This document shows positions 1 through 6,099 of a stretch of 10,513 nt of DNA, one piece after another (positions within the stretch are counted from its first letter, which is position 1; each line of letters opens with the position of its first letter). Position numbers and translations under genes: made by a program. This DNA is from UBA10183 sp041653835. Lineage in GTDB: Bacteria > Omnitrophota > Gorgyraeia > Gorgyraeales > Gorgyraeaceae. The notes beneath the pieces are model-generated. The model was not told the DNA's origin, ran no database searches, and was given only the letters and a program-made list of their open reading frames with translations. Where the stretch lies: the NCBI GenBank assembly GCA_041653835.1, contig JBAZEP010000047.1, positions 1 to 10,513 of the forward strand, written 5' to 3'.

Positions 1-1
1 G

Positions 2-709
2 GAATCGGGAAAAAGGATTTTAAAATACGGCATCTCCGAGGACAGCGATATAAGGGCGGAGAATATCGCGCTCCTGGGCCTGGACGGCTCGGAATTCGAT
101 GTGAGATATAAAGGCGCCATGCTTGGCAGGATAAAACTTTCGATACTCGGACTGCACAATGTGGTAAACTCTCTCGCGGCTATAGGCATGGCAATGGAAC
201 TGGGCCTGGGTTTCGACAAGATAAAGGCCGCGATAAAAGGATTCAAGGGAGCGGACAGGCGTTTCAGGATCACCCGTTTAGGTTCGGATATTTTGATCAT
301 AGATGATTACGCGCATCATCCGACAGAGATAAGGGCGACCCTTAAGGCGATGGAGAACTCCGGCAGGCGCATAGTGGCGGTATTCCAGCCTCACAGATTT
401 ACGAGGACTCGGGACCTGAAAGACCAGTTCGGTAAGTGTTTCGACATAGCGGACCACCTGGTAGTGACCGATATATATTCCGCGGATGAAAAGCCTATCG
501 AAGGCGTGAGCGGCAGGGACATATGCGAAAGCGCGAAGAGCTTCGGCCACAAAGACGCGCATTTTGTCGTAAAAAGTGATATAATAAAATATTTAATAGA
601 TGTGGTAAAGCCGGGCGACGCGGTATTTTTATTGGGAGCCGGGGACATAGGCGAACTGCCCCCTAAGGTCGCGAAGATACTGGAAGAGGCTAATGCTGCT
701 AAAATATAA
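2..709 (+). CDS. murC: UDP-N-acetylmuramate--L-alanine ligase, 3' part (MurC)
   Basis: This cytoplasmic Mur ligase joins L-alanine to UDP-MurNAc using ATP, the first step of the peptide stem of peptidoglycan. Only the central-to-C-terminal part is present: the frame is open from base 2, so the N-terminal UDP-binding domain and the ATP P-loop lie upstream of the window. Visible family motifs are LHNVVNSLAA (the conserved HNxxN of the central domain), GADRRFR, DDYAHHPTEIRATL, FQPHRFTRTRDL and, near the end, LLGAGDIGEL. DDYAHHPTEI at the start of the C-terminal domain is very typical of MurC among the Mur ligases. The GTG at 101 is not a start, because coding continues upstream of it. The end overlaps murB by 17 bases, which suggests translational coupling. 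Identification is firm; only the 5' boundary is missing. Confidence 0.97.
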   Translation, partial: ESGKRILKYGISEDSDIRAENIALLGLDGSEFDVRYKGAMLGRIKLSILGLHNVVNSLAAIGMAMELGLGFDKIKAAIKGFKGADRRFRITRLGSDILIIDDYAHHPTEIRATLKAMENSGRRIVAVFQPHRFTRTRDLKDQFGKCFDIADHLVVTDIYSADEKPIEGVSGRDICESAKSFGHKDAHFVVKSDIIKYLIDVVKPGDAVFLLGAGDIGELPPKVAKILEEANAAKI

Positions 710-1571
710 TGAGCCTTTGTCCGGCCATACGAGTCTCAGGATCGGCGGGCAGGCGTATTGCTGGGCGGAACCGGAAAATACAAAAGATATCTTAGAAGCG
801 GTTTCCCTGGCGGAGAGTAAGAAGAAAAAATTCTTTGTAATAGGCAGAGGCACGAACCTTCTGGCGGGTGATGGCCTGTTCGACGGCGTTATAATACATC
901 TGGCCGGGGGTTTTGACAGGTGCGGGGCGGAAGACGGGGATATAATAAACGCGGGCGCGGGCGCCAGCCTGGCAAAACTGGTAAAGTACGCGTCCGATAC
1001 CGGCCTGAGTGGATGTGAATTTTTAACAGGGATCCCGGGTAATACCGGAGGCGCGGTTTTAATGAACGCCGGCGTAAGGGGCCTGGAAGGCGCCGGGTTT
1101 GACGAGATAAAAGACATACTCCTTGACGCCGAGGTCCTGGAGCTAAAGAGCGGGAATATAAAAACTTTAAGCAGGAAGGACATTGATTTCAAATACCGCT
1201 CTTCGGACCTGGATGGAAATGTTATTTTAGGCGCCAGGTTCAAACTGGAAAAAAGCAAAAAAGAGAAGATCAGAGATAAGATAAAGGCGTTTAATAAAAA
1301 ACGGGAGTGGCTGGCAGGGATAGGCTTCCCGAACGCGGGCAGTATATTTAAAAATCCCGCGCCGGATAAGTCCGCGGGCATGCTTATAGAATCCTGCGGC
1401 CTGAAGGGCAAGAGGCTCGGCGATGCCGAGATATCCATGGTCCACGCGAATATAATAGTTAACCTCGGCAAGGCGTTAGCGAAGGACGTTCTTGGATTGA
1501 TAGATTTAGCGCAGGCAGGCGTGAAGCAGAAATTCGGCATAGAACTGGAGCTTGAGTTGAAGGTTATATGA
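693..1571 (+). CDS. murB: UDP-N-acetylenolpyruvoylglucosamine reductase (MurB)
   Basis: MurB is an FAD enzyme that uses NADPH to reduce UDP-GlcNAc-enolpyruvate to UDP-MurNAc, the substrate of the neighbouring MurC. The 292-residue length fits the shorter type II MurB class. The FAD-binding region shows VIGRGTNLLAGDG (about 49-61) and GIPGNTGGAVLMNAG (113-127). YR at 168-169 lies in the substrate region. PNAGSIFKNP (213-222) carries the expected proton-donor serine, S217. LGDAEISMVHANIIVN (242-257) is the C-terminal signature. A Glu near the end, probably E288 in the ELELELK stretch, is the likely last catalytic residue. The ATG at 693 lies inside the end of murC and is preceded by a GGAAGAGG-type ribosome binding site. 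The stop overlaps the ddl start as ATGA. Confidence 0.97.
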   Translation: MLLKYNEPLSGHTSLRIGGQAYCWAEPENTKDILEAVSLAESKKKKFFVIGRGTNLLAGDGLFDGVIIHLAGGFDRCGAEDGDIINAGAGASLAKLVKYASDTGLSGCEFLTGIPGNTGGAVLMNAGVRGLEGAGFDEIKDILLDAEVLELKSGNIKTLSRKDIDFKYRSSDLDGNVILGARFKLEKSKKEKIRDKIKAFNKKREWLAGIGFPNAGSIFKNPAPDKSAGMLIESCGLKGKRLGDAEISMVHANIIVNLGKALAKDVLGLIDLAQAGVKQKFGIELELELKVI

Positions 1572-2515
1572 AAAATAAGCGCGTAGGTGTATTAATGGGT
1601 GGGCCTTCTTCTGAAAGGGAGATTTCCATAAGATCAGGCAACGCGGTTTGTAAAGCGCTTGAGGCCAAAGGCGTGGATTATGTGGCTGTGGAGCTCGGGG
1701 CCGGCCCGAATGTAAACGGTTATAAGGAGTCTGTGGCGGCTCAGCTCGCTTCGCTGGACCTGGGCGTAGCTTTTGTGGCGCTCCACGGCGAATTCGGGGA
1801 GGACGGAGGCGTGCAGGAACTCCTTGAAAAAATGGGCATACCTTATACAGGCAGTTCGTCCGCCGCGTCAAAGATAGCGATGAATAAGATCTCAGCGAAG
1901 GAAGTGTTCAGGATGAAAAATATACCGGCCCCCAGGCATGAGATCCTGACGAGGGACGTCTTTGAAAAAGGGGCAGGCAAAAAAGCGTATTTCGAAAACC
2001 TCGGGCGCTCGCTTGTTGTCAAGCCTTCCAATGGAGGCTCCAGCATAGGTTTGAATATAGTGGACAATGAAGAAGACCTTGCCGCGGCGATCAAAGAGGC
2101 TTTTAAATACGACGATAAGCTGATAATAGAAGAATATATATCCGGCAGGGAGATCACGGTCGGGATAATAGAGGACAGGGCATTGCCCGTTGTCGAGATC
2201 GTGCCCAAGAGGAAGTTTTTTGATTTTACGGCAAAATACGAAAAAGGCCTGACCGAATATATAGTGCCCGCGGAAATAGAAGAAAAGATGTATAAGAGGT
2301 GCCAGGATACGGCGCTCCGCGCCCATAAAGCCCTTTCCGCGAGGTCGTTTTCCAGGGTAGATATAATCCTGAACGAAAGCTTAGGGCCTGTGGTGCTGGA
2401 AGTGAATACCATTCCCGGGCTCACAGCGACAAGCCTTTTGCCCAAGGCGGCAAAGGCGATAGGGATAGATTTCGAAAATCTATGCCTGAAGATACTGGGA
2501 TCCGCGTCATGGTAA
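1568..2515 (+). CDS. ddl: D-alanine--D-alanine ligase
   Basis: Ddl is an ATP-grasp enzyme that makes D-Ala-D-Ala, the dipeptide added by MurF at the end of the peptidoglycan stem. The 315 residues match the DdlB size class. Motifs in order: MGGPSSEREIS (10-20, first D-Ala site), HGEFGEDGGVQ (73-83), IPYTGS (91-96), KPSNGGSSIGL (152-162, ATP-grasp glycine loop), EEYISGREITVG (188-199), the omega loop FFDFTAKYEKG (217-227), and SRVD plus LEVNTIPGLTATSLLP (262-292, Mg2+ ligands E278 and N280). K223-Y224 matches the Lys-Tyr pair of D-Ala-D-Ala ligases. A Phe there is known from D-Ala-D-Lac ligases, so this enzyme is predicted to make the ordinary dipeptide. The ATGA overlap with murB indicates coupled translation. 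Confidence 0.97.
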   Translation: MKNKRVGVLMGGPSSEREISIRSGNAVCKALEAKGVDYVAVELGAGPNVNGYKESVAAQLASLDLGVAFVALHGEFGEDGGVQELLEKMGIPYTGSSSAASKIAMNKISAKEVFRMKNIPAPRHEILTRDVFEKGAGKKAYFENLGRSLVVKPSNGGSSIGLNIVDNEEDLAAAIKEAFKYDDKLIIEEYISGREITVGIIEDRALPVVEIVPKRKFFDFTAKYEKGLTEYIVPAEIEEKMYKRCQDTALRAHKALSARSFSRVDIILNESLGPVVLEVNTIPGLTATSLLPKAAKAIGIDFENLCLKILGSASW

Positions 2516-3333
2516 AAATGAAAAGGCAGAAAATCCACGCGCATAAGAAGAAAAAAGACGCGCCCCGGCCGGCAAAAAAGCGTAACACCAAAGGCATTTT
2601 GAAGTTTATTTTATGGACGCTGGTACTCGCGGGCGTAGGAGCGGGTGTCGTGGCGTTCCAGTATATGTTCGCGGATTCCGATTGCTTTAACGTAAAAGGG
2701 CTGGACGTAAGGCTGTATGACGAGAACAACGTACTGCGCAAGGCAGGTTTCGGCGATATCGGGGAGAAAGATGTCATGGGAGCCAATATCTTCCTGGTTG
2801 ACCTGAACGATTTCAAAGACAGGATAGAGGCCAAGCATCCCGAACTGAGGGATATTGTAGTGAGGCGCGCGCTGCCTAACAGGCTGGTGGTGCAGGCGAG
2901 GAAGAGGGTGCCTGTCGCGCAGATCTACGGGGACAGGCTGTATCTTATAGACAAGAACGGTATTTTCCTGACGGAGACGAAAACCAACGGGGATGACATC
3001 CCGCTTATCTCCGGGCTCAAGGCCAGCCCGAAGAGGCCGCACTTGGCCCAAAAGGAAAATATCGATAAGGCTTTATTCCTTATACGCGCGGTGTCTGAGA
3101 ACAAAAAACTCTCGGCGTATAAGATAAAAAAAATAGATATGGCGGACAGCCGGAATATATCTTTTTTTCTCAACGCGCATGACGCGGAAAAGGTCGAGAT
3201 AAAGATGGGAGGCGGGGATTTTACCAAGAGGCTGGACGTGCTCGCTACCGTGCTGGAACAGCTTGGCAGGGACATAGAGAGGGTAAAATATATAGATTTG
3301 CGCTTCGAGGACCCGATAGTGGGTCCCCGGTAG
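2509..3333 (+). CDS. ftsQ: Cell division protein FtsQ (POTRA-domain divisome protein)
   Basis: FtsQ is a bitopic inner-membrane protein that links early and late divisome proteins through a periplasmic domain. With the chosen start it has 274 residues. Residues 1-29 are a very basic cytoplasmic tail rich in Lys and Arg. About 30-52 form a single membrane helix (GILKFILWTLVLAGVGAGVVAF and on). About 57-131 resemble the POTRA domain (FNVKGLDV at its start, ALPNRLVVQARKR at its end). The remainder is the FtsQ/DivIB beta domain, ending in YIDLRFED, the conserved IDLRF strand. Start choice: the ATG at 2509 has GGGA about eight bases upstream and overlaps ddl by 7 bases. An in-frame ATG at 2482 would add nine residues and an overlap of 34, and one at 2518 is also possible. 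Family assignment rests on topology, tail motif and position between ddl and ftsA. Confidence 0.9.
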   Translation: MVKMKRQKIHAHKKKKDAPRPAKKRNTKGILKFILWTLVLAGVGAGVVAFQYMFADSDCFNVKGLDVRLYDENNVLRKAGFGDIGEKDVMGANIFLVDLNDFKDRIEAKHPELRDIVVRRALPNRLVVQARKRVPVAQIYGDRLYLIDKNGIFLTETKTNGDDIPLISGLKASPKRPHLAQKENIDKALFLIRAVSENKKLSAYKIKKIDMADSRNISFFLNAHDAEKVEIKMGGGDFTKRLDVLATVLEQLGRDIERVKYIDLRFEDPIVGPR

Positions 3334-3356
3334 CCGCAAAATGAGGGATTATCCAT

Positions 3357-4499
3357 ATGAATAGAGATATCATCTGTGGTTTGGATATAGGCGCTTCCAA
3401 TATCCGCGCGGTTATCGCCAATTCCGGGCAGGAGATACTTGGGTTCGGCGAAGCCCCCACAAAAGGGTTTTCGAAAAGCGTTGTTTCTAACCTGGCATTA
3501 TTGTCCGATACAATAGAGACGGCTGTGATGAAGGCCGAGGAAATGGCAAAGGTCAAGGTGCGCAAGATCATAACCAATGTCTCGGGCGTGCATATAAGGA
3601 CGTTCCAGAGCCGGGGTTCGGTGCATATATCGGACAGGCCGAGCGAGATCACGGGAGATGACATAAAGAGATGTGTGGAATCCGCCAGGGTCATCGCCAT
3701 GTCGCTGGACAGGGATGCCGTGCACCTCATTCCCGTGAGGTTCTTTATAGACGACAAGATGGAGATAAATGATCCTCTCGGGCTGTTCGGCTCGAAACTC
3801 GATGTGGACCTTAATATCATCACGTCCCTTGTTACGGTACTGCAGAACATCACAAAGGCGGTAAATCTCGCGGGTTATGAAGCGGACGAACTGGTAGTTT
3901 CGGGCGCGGGCGCGGGGCTCGCTATTTTTGAGGATGATGAACTCGCGAACGGCGCGGTACTTATAGACGCGGGTAAAGAGATTACCGATGTGTCTATTTT
4001 CGTGGACGGGAGGATACTGGATACATTTACTTTCCCGTTTGGAGGGGATGACCTTACGCAAATATTACAGGATAACATGAAGGTCATGTTTGACGAAGCC
4101 GAGGATATGAAAATAAAAGACGCGCTCGGCGCCAAAAACGAGATCACCGGCTTTTTATTGCCTAAGGTCGAGGCTGTGGCGGAAGATATATATAAAAAAA
4201 TAGAGCCGTTCCTGAAAAATAAAAAGAGCCTCCCTAAAGTAAGCGTGGTGGGAGGGGTGGCAAAGATGGATGGTTTTATCGAGACGATAGAAAGGGTTTT
4301 TAAAATGCCCATAAACATGGGTACGGTAAAAGCCGGGGGGAAGATCACGGACGTGACGTTCGCGTGCGCGGTCGGGCTCATGAAATACGGCGCCAGGAAA
4401 ATATCCGCGGCCAGGGTGGATTCGCGCGTATCCGAACCGATAGGTTTTGTGGCAAGATTTATAGACAGGATAAAAGTGGTATTTTCGGAATATTTTTAA
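3357..4499 (+). CDS. ftsA: Cell division protein FtsA (actin-like FtsZ membrane tether)
   Basis: FtsA is an actin-fold ATP-binding protein that anchors FtsZ filaments to the membrane and recruits later divisome proteins. The 380-residue protein shows the phosphate-1 motif ICGLDIGASNIRAVIA (6-21), the SHS2/1C subdomain region (about 85-165, including HLIPVRFFIDD), the phosphate-2 region VLIDAGKEITDVSIFVDG (201-218), FPFGGDDLT (226-234), and the adenosine motif VVGGVAKMDGF (297-307). The C-terminus (about 362-380, GFVARFIDRIKVVFSEYF) looks like the amphipathic membrane-targeting helix of FtsA. The phosphate-2 loop is AGKEIT where FtsA and actin-like proteins usually have IGGGTT. A GAGGGA ribosome binding site precedes the ATG by eight bases, and the gap to ftsQ is 23 bases. 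No ftsZ follows, unlike the common ftsQ-ftsA-ftsZ order. Confidence 0.95.
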   Translation: MNRDIICGLDIGASNIRAVIANSGQEILGFGEAPTKGFSKSVVSNLALLSDTIETAVMKAEEMAKVKVRKIITNVSGVHIRTFQSRGSVHISDRPSEITGDDIKRCVESARVIAMSLDRDAVHLIPVRFFIDDKMEINDPLGLFGSKLDVDLNIITSLVTVLQNITKAVNLAGYEADELVVSGAGAGLAIFEDDELANGAVLIDAGKEITDVSIFVDGRILDTFTFPFGGDDLTQILQDNMKVMFDEAEDMKIKDALGAKNEITGFLLPKVEAVAEDIYKKIEPFLKNKKSLPKVSVVGGVAKMDGFIETIERVFKMPINMGTVKAGGKITDVTFACAVGLMKYGARKISAARVDSRVSEPIGFVARFIDRIKVVFSEYF

Positions 4500-4512
4500 A
4501 AAAGGCGGTTAT

Positions 4513-5259
4513 ATGCTTGGCATAATCGGGGCAGGTAATATGGGTATGGCACTAGCGTCGCGCGTCAAAGGTAAGATCCTTTTAAGCGATAAGAATAAGC
4601 GTATTTCGGACAATGTAAGCGTAACGAGGCGTTCGGACGTGATCATCCTTGCCGTGAAGCCGCAGGATATAGGAGAGGTCTTGAAAGATATCAAGCCTTA
4701 TGTAAAAGGAAAGCTTATAATCTCCATAGCCGCGGGCGTAACCACTTCATCCATAGAAAAAGTCCTGGGCAAAGTCGCGGTGGTCAGGGTGATGCCCAAT
4801 ATGCCCGCGATGGTCGGCAAAGGTATTTCCGCTGTTACGCCCGGAAGATTTGCCGGCGCGAAAGATCTGGAGACAACCACCGCGATCTTTTCTAAAGTGG
4901 GAGAGGTAGTGAAGGTAAAAGAGGGCATGATGGACGCTGTTACCGCGGTGAGCGGCAGCGGCCCGGCTTATTATTTTTTATTTACGCATCTATTGGCTGA
5001 GGCAGGCGAGTCGGCCGGGCTTGAAAAAAACCTCGCGATGAAACTTGCCAGGGCTGTCCTGACAGGCGCCGCGGAGGCAGCCGCTTATAGCGATATTGAT
5101 ATGGAGGAATTTGTAAAAAAAGTGGCGTCCAAAGGCGGCACCACCGAAGCGGCGTTAAAGGTTTTTAAACAGGAAAATCTGGGAGCTATCATAAAAAAGG
5201 CGGTCAAGCGCGCCGCCCGGCGTTCAGGCGAACTGGAGGAGAGATTATGCCGAAAATAG
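4513..5259 (+). CDS. proC: Pyrroline-5-carboxylate reductase (ProC)
   Basis: ProC reduces 1-pyrroline-5-carboxylate to proline with NAD(P)H, the last step of proline synthesis. The N-terminal Rossmann motif is GIIGAGNMGMALA (3-15). AVKPQDI (47-53) and RVMPNMPAMVGKGISA (92-107) are typical of the family. AVSGSGPAYYFLF (145-157) is the ProC signature at the substrate site, and SKGGTTEAAL (206-215) is the C-terminal motif, with Lys where SPGGTT is usual. At 248 residues it is about 20 shorter than common ProC proteins. The loss lies just after the glycine-rich loop, between residues 15 and 40, where the segment carrying the second beta strand is compact. It follows ftsA after 13 bases, with AAGGCGG before the ATG, and overlaps mtnP by 13 bases. 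Nothing suggests a division role; it probably just shares the transcript. Confidence 0.94.
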   Translation: MLGIIGAGNMGMALASRVKGKILLSDKNKRISDNVSVTRRSDVIILAVKPQDIGEVLKDIKPYVKGKLIISIAAGVTTSSIEKVLGKVAVVRVMPNMPAMVGKGISAVTPGRFAGAKDLETTTAIFSKVGEVVKVKEGMMDAVTAVSGSGPAYYFLFTHLLAEAGESAGLEKNLAMKLARAVLTGAAEAAAYSDIDMEEFVKKVASKGGTTEAALKVFKQENLGAIIKKAVKRAARRSGELEERLCRK

Positions 5260-6098
5260 GGATAATAGGCGGAAGCGGGTTATATAAGATAGACGCGCTG
5301 AAAGACGTGAAGGAAGTCGCGGTAAGAACGCCTTTCGGGGAACCGTCGGATAATTTTATCATCGGGAATCTGGGAGGGGTGGAGGTAGCGTTTCTCGCGA
5401 GGCATAAGAGAGGCCATACCATATTGCCCACGGAGCTTAATTACAGGGCTAATATATACGCCATGAAGAAACTCGGCGTGGAGCAATTGATATCCATTTC
5501 CGCGGTCGGGAGTTTTAAACGGGAATTGAAACCTATGGATATAGTGCTTCCTGACCAGTTTGTGGACAGGACCAATCAGGGCCGCAAGACAACGTTTTTC
5601 GGAGAGGGCGTGGTCGCCCATATAAGTTTCGCGAACCCTGTGTGCGAGGACCTTAGGAAGATAATCTATGACGCGGCTAAAAAATTAAAGCTCGCGGCGC
5701 ACGATAAAGGAACATATATAAACATGGAAGGCCCGGCGTTTTCCACAAGGGCGGAATCGCTTTTATATAAAAGCTGGGGCATGGATATCATAGGCATGAC
5801 CAATATGCCTGAGGCAAGGCTCGCCAGGGAAGCGGAGATGTGTTTCGCCGCTATCGCGATGGTGACGGATTATGACTGTTGTTACGAGGAAGAGGTAAAT
5901 ATAGAAATGGTAATATGCAATCTGCTGAAGAACGTGGATACGGCGAAAAGCCTGATAAAAGAGACGGTGCCCAAAGTCCCGGCGGAAAGAAAATGCGGCT
6001 GTAAAGACGCGCTTAAATACGCCATAGTGACCGACAAAAAATTGATACCGGAAAGCACCAAACAAAAACTTGATATAATAATAGGAAAATACCTTTAA
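5247..6098 (+). CDS. mtnP: S-methyl-5'-thioadenosine phosphorylase (MTAP)
   Basis: This enzyme splits methylthioadenosine with phosphate into adenine and methylthioribose-1-phosphate, salvaging the by-product of polyamine and related syntheses. The 283-residue protein has the phosphorylase-family N-terminus IGIIGGSGL (4-12), TPFGEPSD (28-35), the phosphate-binding ARHKRGHTILPTELNYRAN (51-69), DQFVDRT (103-109), NMEGPAFSTRAES (159-171) and MTNMPEARLA (184-193). The pair of Asp in TDYDCC (D208, D210) is the adenine-recognising position; inosine/guanosine phosphorylases have Asn there, so MTA is the likely substrate. A strong GGAGGAGAG ribosome binding site lies just before the ATG, inside the end of proC. 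An MTA/methylthioinosine phosphorylase of similar sequence cannot be fully excluded without structure or assay. Confidence 0.93.
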   Translation: MPKIGIIGGSGLYKIDALKDVKEVAVRTPFGEPSDNFIIGNLGGVEVAFLARHKRGHTILPTELNYRANIYAMKKLGVEQLISISAVGSFKRELKPMDIVLPDQFVDRTNQGRKTTFFGEGVVAHISFANPVCEDLRKIIYDAAKKLKLAAHDKGTYINMEGPAFSTRAESLLYKSWGMDIIGMTNMPEARLAREAEMCFAAIAMVTDYDCCYEEEVNIEMVICNLLKNVDTAKSLIKETVPKVPAERKCGCKDALKYAIVTDKKLIPESTKQKLDIIIGKYL

Positions 6099-6099
6099 T

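Noticed and set aside
101..103. GTG as a start for murC
   Set aside because: The frame stays open to base 2 and MurC is far longer than 202 residues, so the gene simply enters from upstream.
629..1540. Long open frame of 303 codons on the - strand opposite murB
   Set aside because: It lies wholly over murB, which has clear family motifs on the + strand. Its translation is Ser/Pro/Phe-rich low-quality sequence with no recognisable domain, typical of an antisense shadow.
2482..2508. ATG at 2482 as the ftsQ start
   Set aside because: It would need a 34-base overlap with ddl and has a poorer ribosome binding site than the in-frame ATG at 2509. It cannot be ruled out fully.
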